From the NCBI GenBank assembly GCA_944474755.1, contig OX104115.1, positions 69,912,993-69,976,992 on the forward strand: DNA of 64,000 nucleotides, given 5' to 3'. The notes beneath the pieces are model-generated. The model saw only the letters and a list, made by a program, of their open reading frames with translations, was not told where the DNA came from and did not search any database. The position numbers and the translations under genes were made by a program. The stretch comes from Limnoperna fortunei. Lineage: Eukaryota; Mollusca; Bivalvia; Mytilida; Modiolidae. Position 1 is the stretch's first letter. Each line of letters opens with the position of its first letter. Positions 1 through 13,500 of the stretch are shown here, one piece after another.

Positions 1-229
1 AAGATGCTAACATTTGCCATGGGAGCTGAGATTGCGGGTTCGATTCTTACTGCAGGCAGGGTGTACTAGACTCCAATCTTAATTGACAAGGATTGCCAGT
101 TTTCCTACTGCAGGTCGGGGGTTCTCTCCGTGTACTTCTGCTTCCTCCCCCAATAAAAACTGGACGCCACGATATAGCTGAAAAATTGCTGAAAGTGGCA
201 TTAAAACACCATTCAAACAAACAAAACAA
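1..229 (+). mobile_element. tRNA-headed SINE, 5' end outside window
   Basis: Begins inside the head (GATTGCGGGTTCGATTC holds a pol III B-box) and runs through GACAAGGATTGCC, AATAAAAACTGGACGCC and GAAAAATTGCTGAAAGTGG to an AAACAAAC-rich tail. Same family as the complete copy at 11105-11367 in the opposite orientation. The A-box part is missing or diverged at the window edge. Confidence 0.85.
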
Positions 230-595
230 ACATCCTAAGGTAGTTCTGCTCTTTTTACAATTGCTTTGTATGTAGTCTAGGAAAAAAATGCACTAAACCA
301 GTATTTTCTTTCAATAATGAGCTAGGCTGTGGCCCTGTGATATGTGATATTAAAAAAAGAAAGAACTTAGTGGTTAACAGCCAATAAAAAATAATTCATT
401 GGTTTTTTAATAATTTTGAAGAAATTATGCATGGTTAGAAACATACTATCCAGTCACTACCTTATTTAGTGTAGATTAATACCCAACTTAATTTGGTTCC
501 GGGCTTTAACGTGCCCTTACAAGGGGTGGGTGGTTGACTTTTGACCCTGTTCCAACCACACATCTGGATTAGAGTAAACATACAAATTCCATTTA
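230..595. other. Intronic sequence, nothing recognised
   Basis: AT-rich sequence with no open frame or repeat that I can place. Confidence 0.5.
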
Positions 596-862
596 GGGCC
601 TATGTCTCAGTTGGTTGATTGTGGCTTGTCATATACTATTGGTCTTGCTTCTGTCAACACTGAATTTGTGTGATTGAGTATTGCTGCCAGCAGGGTGGGC
701 TCGACTCCAAACTTGTTGACAAGGCTTGCCTGGTTTCTTGTCATAGGTCCCGGGTTTTCACAGACCTCGGCTTCCTTATATTATACAAACTAGACCTTAC
801 AATATAGCTGAAAAATTTCTGAAATTGCCATTAAACACCACAAGAAACAAACCAAACCAAAA
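596..862 (+). mobile_element. Diverged SINE copy of the same family
   Basis: Old copy: TCAGTTGGTTGATTG head remnant, GTCAACACTGAA, CTCGACTCCAA, GACAAGGCTTGCC, AATATAGCTGAAAAATTTC and a final AAACCAAAC tail follow the order of the family but with many substitutions. Confidence 0.75.
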
Positions 863-1008
863 AAAAATCTTATTTTTATAAGCAGAATAATACGATGGGG
901 TCAACTTTTAGTATATGCACCTTTTCCTTCTATTGGAGACGGAGTGTTTTTTATTCTAATAAATCTTATCTAGAGTAAACAAAAAATTGGCTGAAAACAA
1001 CCATATTT

Positions 1009-1262
1009 ATACTCCCCGCAAACTTTTTGTGGGGGTTATATAGGAATCACCCTGTCTGTCCACCTGTCCACATCGCCTGTAAGCGCAACTCCTCCTTAAC
1101 CGCTTGATGAAATTTAATGAAACTTAACATAAAGGAAGTACATTATATTTAGATGTGCATGAAGGATTTTATTGACCTTGGATATCATTAAGGGGAGATA
1201 ATTGGACATGAAAGCGAAGCGGGGGGTATAGCTTTGTGAGCGTGCTGACAGTCCACACTTGT
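1009..1262 (+). mobile_element. Hairpin-headed repeat, TATACCCCC subfamily, short
   Basis: Opens with ACTCCCCGC...GTGGGGGTTATA (5' hairpin), then a CTGTCTGTCC run and a body ending GCGGGGGGTATA plus a short tail. The terminal GGGGGTATA re-uses the 5' arm, as in the other members at 13366, 31445 and 43911. Confidence 0.65.
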
Positions 1263-1498
1263 ATATAATTTGTTTTATAGTTTGAATGTTTCCCATAACC
1301 TGTCTTGTTTTACTGTATGAAAACAATAATTTAATCAAATTCTTTATACTTTAGAATTAAACAGACTACTAGTTTTTTCAGTGAACTATCCTTTTAATTG
1401 TTTGTTTATTGCTTGTGTTATGGTAGATTATGTTTATTTGAATTTTTACAAATAATGTGTAATTTTCATGTTAACCATTGTCACATTAATTTTCACAG

Positions 1499-1559
1499 GT
1501 ATTAGACAATGTCAGAGAAAACCAAAGTAATCATTTATGTGCTGATTGTGGAGCTGAAG
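1499..1559 (+). CDS. ARAP: ARAP exon W1: start of ArfGAP zinc finger
   Basis: Acceptor TTTTCACAG and donor GTAAAT bound 61 nt read from phase 0. It encodes VLDNVRENQSNHLCADCGAE with the first Cys pair (CADC) of the ArfGAP zinc finger, and leaves one base (G) for the next codon. No preceding exon was found in 1-1498, so the upstream exon lies outside the window. Confidence 0.93.
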
Positions 1560-4500
1560 GTAAATATCTCAACCATTCTTTATGCATAGTGTAAAAAATC
1601 AAATTGGTAGTTGAGCTTGCATTTACTGCAATTTACACAGTTTTTAAAGTAATTCAGTTTGTTATCACTCTGTTTTTCTCTTCATAACTACCAAGATGAA
1701 CCTAGCCATTTATTATTATCTTCTGACGTGCAACAAGACTTTGCTTTTGTTCTGTTAAAGAGATATCCTTATTGAATTTAAAGCAAGAGTGACTGGTCTA
1801 TCTAGTCTTCTATCAACAAGTCTTTACTCAAAATTTCAGTTGACTTATTTTTTAATAGCAGTATTCATTTAATTATTTCTATGATTTTTTGTTATTTATA
1901 GAACCTCATTTTGCTTCCTCTTTACTACCAGTATTCATCATGTATTTTTATTTTGTATTTTGTTTTATTTCTAGAACCTCATTGGGCCTCCATAAATCTA
2001 GGAATAGTGTTGTGTAAAAATTGTGCAGGTAAGTGACATTTTTTATTTTTTAAAGTCACTCTGTTGACAGTTTATTTGCAACCACTGGATCAATGCCTTC
2101 ACTGGTGGACTGTTACTTCCTGAGGGTATCACTAGTCTAGATGCCACACTTAAACTTTGCAGCCACTGGTGGACTGTTACTTCCTGAGGGTATCACTAGT
2201 CGCCACACTTAAACTTTGCAGCCACTGTTGGACTGTTACTTCCTGAGGGTATAACTAGCCTAGATGCCACACTTTAACTTTGCAGCCACTGGTGGACTGT
2301 TACTTCCTGAGGGTATCACTAGCCTAGATGCCACACTTTAACTTTGCAGCCACTGGTGGACTGTTACTTCATGAGGGTATCACTAGCCTAGATGCCACAC
2401 TTTAACTTTGCAGCCACTGGTGGATTGTTACTTCCTGAGGGTATCACTAGTCTAGATGCCACACTTAAACTTTGCAGCCACTGGTGGACTGTTGCTTCCT
2501 GAGGGTATCACTAGCCTAGATGCCACACTTTAACTTTGCAGCCACTGGTGGACTATTACTTCCTGAGGGTATGACTAGCCTAGATGCCACACTTTAACTT
2601 TGCAGCCACTTGTGGACTGTTACTTCCTGAGGATATCACCAGCCTAGAAGCCACACTTTAACGCTGACATGAATATCATTGGTTAATTCATTGATATTGT
2701 CTAAAACTATTGCCCTGAAATTTGGAAAATGTTTTTGAATTCTAAAGTTATTGTACTCAACATGTAGATGGTTTTAGCCAGATTTGGTAGATCAGTGGAA
2801 TTTTGGTGATAAAAGTTCTTCAACATCTTAATTTTGTTGCCTTCTAATTTTGTTGCAGTAAACAAAATTAATAAGCCTTGATTAATTTAAAATTGTGTCT
2901 GATTTGGTCAATTTTTGTATTTTTGTATAAACTTGCATCATTATGACATTTTTAGCTCACCTGGACCGAAGGTCCATGTGAGCTTTTGCTATCACTTGGC
3001 GTCCGTCGTCCGTCGTCTGTCGTCCGTCGTAAACTTTTTCAAAAATCTTCTCCTCTGAAACCACTGGGCCAATTTTTTTCAAACTTGGCCACAATCATCC
3101 TTAGGGTTCCTAGTTTCAAGTTTGTACCCAGGGTGTTGATCAACAGACAAATATGGCCGCTGTTACTAAAAATAGAACATGGGGGTCAACACAGGTTTTT
3201 GATCATTATCTAAAAAACTATAATAGCTATAGAGAAAACCGTTACTTCAAATTGATCAGCACATTAAGGTCTACAATAGTTGCTATTAGTGCGAAGTTGT
3301 GTATTGGCGTCTTGTAGGAGTTATCGCCCTTTTTTGACGATTTTTGACAAAATTTTTGGTATTTACAATATAACCTTAAAACTATACGAGGTAGAGTGAA
3401 ACTGTAAATGGCAAAAATGATCAGCAATAAAAGCCCTACAATTCACTTGATTGGTCTGAAATTGTCAGATGACTCCTTATATGAGTTATTGCCCTTAAAT
3501 GGTAATTTTTTATGAAATTTTCCGTTTTTTTCCTGTAACTTTAAAACTATAACAGCTAGAGTAAAACTGTAAATAGCAAAAATGATCAACAATACAAGCC
3601 CTACAATTCACTGTATTAGTCTGAAATTGTAAGATGACTCCTTATAGGAGTTATTGCCCTTAAATGGCAATTTTTTATGAAATTTTCCGTTTTTGTCCTG
3701 TAACTTGAAAACTATAGCAGCTAGATTGAAACTGTAAATTGCACAAATGATCAGCAATAAAGACCCTACAATTCTCTTGATTGATCTGAAATTGTCAGAC
3801 AACTCCTTAAATAAGTTATTGCCCATAAATGACAATTTTTTATGAAATTTTCCATTTTTGTCCTGTAACTTAAAAACTGTAACAGCTAGAGTGAAACTGT
3901 TAATAGCAAAAGTGATCAGCAATACAAGCCCTACAAATTACTATTTAAGTCTGAAATTGTCAGATGACTCCTTATAGGAGTTATTGCCCTTAAATTGCAT
4001 TTTTTTATGAAATTTTCCATTTTTGTCCTGTAACTTAAAAACCATAACAGCTAGAGTGAAATAATAAATCGCAAAAATGATCAGCAAAAAAAGCCCTACA
4101 ATTCATTTAATAGGTCTGAAATTGTCAGATGACTCCTTATAGGGGTTATTGCCCTTAAATGACAATTTTGTTATGAAATTTTCCATTTTTGTCCTGTAAC
4201 TTGAAAACTATAGTAGCTAGATTAAAACTGTAAATTGCACAAATGATCAGCAATAGAAGCCCTACAAATGATTGCTTAGTCCAAAATTGCAAGATGACTC
4301 TTTATAGGAGTTATTGCCCTTTCATTATGAATTTGGACAAATGAACAGTTTTTTAATTATAAATTAGTCTATAACGCACCTATTTGTAGAGTAAAACTGT
4401 AAATTTCTAAAGTACCCTAAAGGACAATGCCTAAAAACCATTTAATTTTCAGAAATTGTCGATGGCACCTTATAGGAGTTATTGTATTTAACAAATTTTT

Positions 4501-7500
4501 TGAAGAAATGTTTAGTTTTTGCACAGTAACTTAAAAGCTATAACAACTAGACTGAAACTGTTAATTTCAAAAATTTTAATATAGTTTAAGTCATTTGGAT
4601 TCCAGGTGAGCGATTACAGGCTCCTGGGAGCCTCTAGTTAGCTATTGTTTAGGGTATCTATTAAATGTCCCCTCCCATTTATTTTTTCTTTTTCAACTGA
4701 AAGTTTCTCAGCAAGCTAAACTGTTCCACCAAACAATTCATTCATAATAATTTGTTATATGCATGTTTCTATAGGAATCCACAGAGATTTTGACCCTCGA
4801 GTGTCTAGAGTTAAATCTCTTAGGATGGATACAACAATATGGACACCAAGCTTAATAGAGGTAGGAGTAATTCTGTCTTAATGTTGAAGGTCAAGGTTGA
4901 CCATGATAGTATTGCTACTAATAATAGTTCTTTTGGAGGATTACAATAAGATGACACTGCCAAAGGTCAGGGGTTTTCACTGCAAACTCTGCCTTACTTC
5001 CCCAATAAAAATACACAATGATATTGACAAAAAAGTGGCATAACACACCATTCAAACTAACAAACAGTCCTATGACACATCTGTGGCAGCCATGGTTACC
5101 ACTTTAAATGGCATGAAGAGTGGTTTATGGGAAATTCCTAATTCTTCACCCAAAGAGACTTGGACTAAATTGTGACAGTTTCATAAATGTCTGCATGGGT
5201 TATTTACATAAATGAATAAGATAAATATGAGAGTAACATGTCTGCTACAATAGACAAGAAACCAACAAATAAGAACAGAAATAATGAAAAGGTAAATGGT
5301 TCAAAGTAATAAATAGGCTAATTATAGTGAATGCAGTTATGCATTTTATTGTAACCTATTTTTGTCTTCTGTTTAGCATTGTACACATAAACATTACATT
5401 TTAAGTCATAGTTGTTCTGGTCAGACTGGTGGCTCTGTGGCTGAGTATTTATACTAATGGTCAGACTGGTGGCTCTGTGGCTGAGTAGTTATAAATATTT
5501 AATAGGTCAGACTGGTGGCTCTGTAGCTGAGTAGTTATACTATTTGATAGGTCATACTGGTGGCTCTTTGGCTGAGTAGTTATACTATTTGATAGGTCAG
5601 ACTGGTGGCTCTGTGGCTGAGTAGTTATAATATTTAGTAGGTCAGACTGGTGGCTCTGTTGCTGGGTAGTTATACTTCTGGTCAGACTGGTGGCACATTG
5701 GCTGAGTAGTTATACTTCTGGTCAGACTGGTGGCTCTATGGCTAAGTATTTATACTAATGGTCAGACTGGCGGCTCTGTGGCTGAGTAGTTATACTATTT
5801 GATAGGTCAGACTGGTGGCTCTGTTGCTGAATAGTTGTACTTCTGGTCAGACTGGTGGCTCTGTGGCTGAGTAGTTATACTGTAAACGTATTAATTTTTG
5901 CGGATTCTAATTTTCGCGTTTTTGTCAAGTTGAACATTTTCGCGGGTACTGATTTTCGCGGAATTCATCGAAGATATTTAAATATGCCTTTAATTTCTTT
6001 CCAAACCTACTTTAATCCTTTGAAAAAAGTTCACATACGTTAATGACGTGTGACTTTGTGTACAGAAATATTGACTTCCCCTGAAGCAATTTAGCCCTAA
6101 AGTGTTGATTTCATACTCACTTCTGGTATAAAATCCAAAGTGAATTTATTTTTACTCAGTTCAAAAGTTAGTTTCAAAATGTTAAAACGTTGGTTAGTTC
6201 GTCCAACAGAGACTCCTCCTCCGTCACCGCTTCTTCCTGATCCTAGGCAGGCTGAAACACCAGTGAAGGCCGAGAATATTGTTTACGCAAATGAAGAAGT
6301 GCATAAAGTTACGAGTTCCACTAAAAGGAAAAGGGGGAACTATAACCACTACGACTGCGAGCAAAGAGCCAAAATTGCCCGTTATGCAGTTGAGCATGGG
6401 ATAGCCAGAGCCGCTAAGCATTTCACAGTAAAGCTGGGTAGAACAGTAAATGAAAGTACGGTCAGGTCACTGAAAAAGTCGTTTGTTCAGAAAGCTAAAG
6501 ACGATTCGTCGACAGAAATCCATGCTTTGGAGAAGAAGTCTCGTGGGCCACCTACATTGCTTGGGAAATATGAGAAGGACGTCACAGAATATATACAGGC
6601 AATTCGTCTTGCGGGTGGCGTTGTCAATAGGTCGATTGTTATAGCTACAGCTCGTGGAATTCTGATCAACAGAGAAAAGTCAATTCTTTCGGAGTTTGGT
6701 GGGCATATCGAACTGACGAAAACATGGGCCCAGTCCTTTTTGCGACGACTAGGTTACGTTAAGAGAAAGGGTACTAAAGCTGCTCGTAAAGTGCCGGATG
6801 ACTTTGATTTTTTAAAAATGGAATTTTGTTCTGAAATTCAGAAGAAGGTCAAACTTTATAACATTCCGGATGACTTGATTGTAAACTTGTAAACCGTTGA
6901 GAAATGTAGAGATTAACTTCCCGTTATAAAAACACTCGTTAATTAATAAATCAACACTTCGTTGTACAATATGTTTATTGTAATTAGTGATCAGTGATCC
7001 GTACAATGACAGGTTACTAGTAATCAGGCCGTCTTGATGTACGCATTGTAAATAAATATGTATTGATTTTGTCAATAATTTGTAAAATATTCTTTGTATT
7101 TTTATTCACGCCAATTTAAGGTAAATAATATCAAACATTTGATTTCAATAATTGATTGACGAAAATATAAACAATATGTTTTTTTTGTAAGATACAATTT
7201 ATAACAGTACTTACTCGATCAATAATTGATTTCTGATGTTCACCTTGCCCGTGTGTCTGTTTAGTATACCAAAGTTTTTCGAGGGTATCTATTTTCGCGC
7301 TTTTCTTGGTACCGCGAAAATAGCGAAAATTAGTACACCGCGAAAATTACTACGTTTACAGTACTTCTGGTCAGACTGGTGGCTCTGTTGATGAATAGTT
7401 ATACTTCTGGTCAGACTGGTGGCTCTGTGGCTGAGTAGTTATACTTCTTGTCAGACTGGTGGCTCTGTTGATGAATAGTTGTACTTCTGGTCAGACTGGT

Positions 7501-10500
7501 GACTCTGTGGCTGAGTAGTTATACTTCTAATCAGACTGGCGGCTCTGTGGCTGAGTAGTTATACTTCTGGTCAGACTGGTGGCTCTGTGGCTGAGTAGTT
7601 ATACTATTTGATAGGTCAGACAGGTGGCTCTGTGGCTGAGTAGTTATACTTCTGGTCAGACTAGTGGCTGTGTAGTCATAATATTTGATAGGTCACTCTG
7701 GTGGCTTAATGGCCCAGTAGTTACACTTCTGCTCAGACTGGTGGCTCAGTGGCTGAGTAGTTATACTATTTGATAGGTCAGACTGGTGGCTCTGTGGCTG
7801 AGTAGTTATACTTCTGGTCAGACTGGTGTCTCTGTTGCTGAGTAGTTATTTGATACACTGATTGTGAGTTTGAGTCCAACTTCATGCAGGGCGTGTTAAA
7901 TCTTAGCTAACAGAGGATTTGCTTTCTTTCTGCTAAAGGTCAGGTTTTCACCTGGTACTCAAGTGTCCTTCACCAATAAAAACTGATGTCAGCAGATTTA
8001 GCAGAAAATTTGCATAAGTTGGTTAAACCTCAAACAAACTGTATAATCACTTTAAAAAACATGCATTTATTTTTTTGTCAGATGATGAAAGCTATAGGAA
8101 ATCAAAACTCCAAGCGGTTCTGGGAAAAGAATTTGCAACCGATACATCAGATAAATGCAGAAACGTCCCCAGTACAGCGGAAGCAGTTCATACAGGATAA
8201 ATATGTCAAGAAGTTATGGATAGATCAACATCCACTGGTATCTGAACTGAATGAGGTATGTGGTTCTGTATGAGGTATGTGGTTCTGTATGAGGTATGTG
8301 GTTCTGTATGAGGTATGTGGTTCTGTATGAGGTATGTGGTTCTGTATGAGGTATGTGGTTCTGTATGAGGTATGTGGTTCTGTATGAGGTATGTGGTTCT
8401 GTGTTCTGTATGAGGTATGTGGTTCTGTATGAGGTATGTGGTTCTGTATGAGGTATGTGGTTCTGTGTTCTGTATGAGGTATGTGGTTCTGTATGAGGTA
8501 TGTGGTTCTGTATGAGGTATGTGGTTCTGTATGAGGTATGTGGTTCTGTATGAGGTATGTGGTTCTGTGTTCTGTATGAGGTATGTGGTTCTGTATGAGG
8601 TATGTGGTTCTGTATGAGGTATGTGGTTCTGTATGAGGTATGTGGTTCTGTATGAGGTATGTGGTTCTGTATGAGGTATGTGGTTCTGTATGAGGTATGT
8701 GGTTCTGTATGAGGTATGTGGTTCTGTATGAGGTATGTGGTTCTGTATGAGGTATGTGGTTCTGTATGAGGTATGTGGTTCTGTATGAGGTATGTGGTTC
8801 TGTATGAGGTATGTGGTTCTGTATGAGGTATGTGGTTCTGTATGAGGTATGTGGTTCTGTATGAGGTATGTGGTTCTGTATGAGGTATGTGGTTCTGTAT
8901 GAGGTATGTGGTTCTGTATGAGGTATGTGGTTCTGTATGAGGTATTTAAATATAAACCTCCCAATTCAATTTACCACTAGAAGACAGAACAACAAAATCA
9001 GAAAGGACAAATATAATGGCATAAACTACTGGTTTAGAACAATCACATAAAACATATGGCAGGATTAAACCAGCTAAAAACAGTCACATAAAACATGTGA
9101 CAGGATTAAACCAGTTTAAGAATTCCAAATCCTACCTTGATTGTAATACCCAAACACACATGCAAAAACATATCTCAATAATAAATCACAAACAGTACAC
9201 CTTCACACTACAGAATCAGCAGACATGACTTTGACAGCACATAATTACACACACAGGACAAACAATAATACCTAAATATATTAAGTACAGAAATAATTCA
9301 ACAGTGACCAATATGATTTTTATTATTTGTTTCACAGAAGTAAATGACAACCAGTATTTAACTGTTTCAATATAATGTATGAAATTACTGTTCTATATAT
9401 TTTCAGGAACTGTTACGGACAGTTGTAAAAGATGATGTATTACTGACCATGAGAATTATCTTCTCTGGAGCTGATGTAAGTTTAGGCAAATTAAAATGCC
9501 TTCCAAATGTACTTCACACATTTTATCGATGAAGTATAAAAATAACACATGGAAGAGGTTGAAGGATTATATGGTATCTCTCATGTGAAGCCTAAGGTGA
9601 TACAATCTCCACGCAAATGATTCTGGGAATCGTAGGTCAACCACATTCACCTCTGCCATACCATGGGAAGTCACCACAGAGATATTGCTCATGGTGGATA
9701 AGGTACAACCACAGTACTCTTTATGTAAACTGTATCAAAAGTATATTAATATACTTTATAAAAAGAAATAAAATCTTGAGTATTTTATTTTTTACTAACA
9801 CCTGTCTTTTTTTTTTACAAATATCACCGTCATAGACAAATGTTGTCCCACAGTAAATGAGGGTGACATGTGGCAGAGGTTGTATCTGGTAACCAGTTAT
9901 CTTCTCTGTGCCATAGAGTGTAGGTGTCATCCTCTTACTTTCATTACATGATTACGTGGTAGGAATCTGAAATAAGACAGACATAAAGTGACAGAAATGG
10001 ACTTGTATTATAAGAAACAATAACAAAGACAAAACAAAACGCTGTTCAGAAATTTGTTGTTATTGTTTTTAATAAAACATTTTCCAAATATATGACAGAT
10101 TAATCAAGTACTCTCTGTAATATTTAAGAAATAACTAAGGGAGGTATAGTGTTGTGCTCATTCACACATGCGATTGGCCTTTATATTCGATTATTTTATG
10201 GTGTGCGAAAGTGAGGTATAAAAGCCCACCCACTGAGTACAACACCATACCCCCTGAGTTATTTCTTTCTAATATTTCCTAGTTTGTTTGTCCTAGGATA
10301 GTGGCATTGTTTTGAAGGTTTCCATGACACTCCACCCCCCATATTTTGTATGAACGTAAAATACTCCATTCTGGTAAACCAATTAAAACATGAGAAATAT
10401 AAAAATTTACTTCAAATAAGATAATAACAAATATATCTTTGTATAATGTATAATATAAACGATGTTTGTACTCTAGGTGTTATATAAACAGAAAGGCACA

Positions 10501-13500
10501 GGAAAAGTGGGTAAGAAAAATTACTTTGTATAATAATCTGGTTTTTTCACTAACTTGAAATGGTTTTTTTACATTTCATTGACAATAATGCAAATCAGAT
10601 ATTTAAACAGCGAAATAATTTCGGTTTTAAAATGAAAACAATTTGTATGCTTTATTTGTTTACTGTGCATGTTTTTCAAATTTTCAGTGCATGATTGCTT
10701 TTTAGCTCACCTGAACCGAAGGTTCATATGAGCTTTTGCCATCAATTGGCGTCCGTCATCCATCGTCCGTTGTCTGTCGTCAGTCGTAAACTTTTTCAAA
10801 AATCTTCTCCTTTGAAACCACTGGGCCAATTTTTTTCAAACTGGGCCACAATCATCCTTAGGGATCCTGGTTTCAAATTTGTACCCAGGGTGTTGATCAA
10901 CAGACATATATGGCCACTGCTACTAAAAATAGAACATGGTTTTTGAACATTATCTCAAAAATTATAATAGCTATAGAGAAAACCTATTCTTCAAATTGAT
11001 CAGCACATTCAGGTCTACAATAGTTGCTATTAGTGCGAAGTTGTGTATTGTCTTCTTGTAGGAGTTATTGCCCTTTATTGACGATTTTTGACAAAATGTT
11101 TGGTGTTTGATGTTTGAATGTTGTTTTAACGCCACTTTCAGCAATTTTTCAGCTATTTCATGGTGTCCAGTTTTTATTGGGGAGGAAGCCGGAGTACCCG
11201 GAGAGAACCCCCGACCTGCGGTAGGAAAACTGGCAATCCTTGTCAATTAAGATTGGAGTCGAGTACACCCTGCCTGCAGTGAGAATCGAACCCGTAATCT
11301 CTGTGTTGACAGACCACGTGATCAATAGTAGACGAACTACCTTGACCACTCGGCCACCGAGGCCCCCAAAATGTTTGGTATTTACAATAAAACCTGAAAA
11401 CTATTATAAGGTAGAGTGAAACTGTAAATGGCAAAAATGATCAGCAATAAAAGCCCTACAATTCACTTGATTGGTCTGAAATTGTCAGATTACTCCTTAT
11501 AGGGGTTATTGCCCTTAAATGACAATTTTTTTATGAAATTTTCCATTTTTGTCTTTTAACTTGAAAACTATAGCTGCTAGATTGAAACTGTAAATTGCAC
11601 AAATGATCAGCAATAGAAACCCTACAAATGATTGCTAAGTCCAAACTTGCAAGATGACTCTTTATAGGAGTTATTGCCCTTTCATTATGAATTTGGACAA
11701 ATGAACAGTTTTTCAATTATAAATTAGTCTATAACACACCTGGAGTAAAACTGTAAATTTCTAAATTACCCTAAAGGACAATGCCTACAAACCATTTAAT
11801 TTTCAGAAATTGTCTGATGGCACCTTATAGAAGTTATTGTATTTAACTAAAAATTTTGAAGAAAATGTTTAATTTTTGCACTCTAACTTAAAAAGTATAA
11901 CAACTAGACTGAAACTGTTAATTTGAAAAATTTAAATGTAGTTGAAGTCATTTGGATTCCAGGTGAGCGATTACAGGCTCCCGTGAGCCTCTAGTTAATG
12001 TCAGTTAGATGCACTCAAGTTAATCATGACACCTAATGCTTTTTACTGTTTTCATACAAAATGTCTGTGATTGCATTGTTGATGTTTTTCAGCATTTGAC
12101 TTGGCAAAAGAGGCTGGACAGAGGTTGCAAACGGTAAGTATATGGATGATTATTAAAAAATGTCATCACAGATACTAAGGATAATATAATTTACTACGCC
12201 AAACTATTTTATACATTACTGATTATGGTATAAGTACTTTTTATGGTTGGGTTTGAACAAATTTGCAAAAGGCAGATACATCTTGACATTTAATTATAAG
12301 CAAAATGAATCTTTTCTATGTTTCAAATTTCAAGGTCACAGTTGCAAAAAATGTAAGAAATTTTTACAAAAAAAAAGTTTCCAGTCAATAACTCAAAAAG
12401 TGATTTTAATGAAACTTTAGGATATATAATGCATTTTCATGTGGGAATGTTGGAGTAAATCCATCAATGGCCAAGGTCACTATTCGAAAAAAAACATTAG
12501 AAACTTTTCCCCCAAAACAATTCTGCAAAATTTAAGCGGTGGTGTCACTAGATTGACTCTGTCTAGTTTATTTTTAGTAAAGTAATTCAGAAATGTCAAT
12601 TTTCTATTGACATTTTGTGTTATCAATAAATCATTTGTTAAATAATCTTAATTTGCGGTAAATAGTTTGGTTGTTTGCTACAAACTGATTATTTCATGTG
12701 GTTTTTTTTCTCAGGAGTTCCTGTATCACAATGGTGGCGACAGTGAGTAGATTTATTTTATGTATTATTAGTATAACGCTGACAGTCAATAATGTTTGTG
12801 CTGGGACTGTTCCCAGGGCAAACAACCCATAGGTGAAGTGGTCAATAGATATGATGTGCCCTTTTTTGGGGAGTTGTCAGGTTATAATAAAAAAGGCCCA
12901 TGAACCATTATGGTTAAGGTATTTAGAGAGGTGTATTGTCGCTGCTGCAAAATAATATAAATTCTCAGTACCTAACTTTAAAACAATAGTAAAAATTTTA
13001 AAAATTTAACAATGCTAATATGTTTTCGTGTATGTTACCAAAAATGTTACATGGGACTTTCATTATGATTTAGTTTACTATTATGTGTATAGCTGGAGTT
13101 ATTTTACTGGTACCATGGAATTCTACCACTAATAATTACTCCAGTTTTTTTGTCTACATTAAAGATTGATACTAACACTTGTGATGGTTATAAGTAATGT
13201 TATTATTCCTACTGTATGTATAAGCTGTAATTTTATTGGATGATGAGAGAAACTACTCTGTCACCCTGGCTTGGTGGATAACAATTTTACTGTCACTGTC
13301 TCATCTGTAGCCTCCTTGTAAAGCTAATTAAGAGGTTTATGGTCTGTACCAGCATAACCCTTTTTTATATCCCCTCCTTGAGTGGGGGGTATATAGTGAT
13401 GGGGATGTTCGTGCGTCTTTCCATCTGTCTGTCCGTTACAATTTTTATATGTGCAACTCTTCCTATACTGCTGAATGGAATTTGATGAACTTACACATAA

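Noticed and set aside
1901..1930. Alternative acceptor for exon W2 (TATAGAACCTCATTTTGC)
   Set aside because: It mimics the real exon start, but the continuation does not encode CX16C finger spacing.
3608..3922. Minus-strand frames with LLIICAIYSFNLAAIVFKL-like peptides (also 15165, 37838)
   Set aside because: They recur in every AGCTCACC repeat at the same place and are by-products of its tandem units.
8206..8964. Minus-strand open frame of 252 codons with HTEPHTSYRTTYLIQN repeats
   Set aside because: It is the reverse of the 19-bp splice-donor array; a 19-bp unit cycles through three frames without a stop. No protein evidence.
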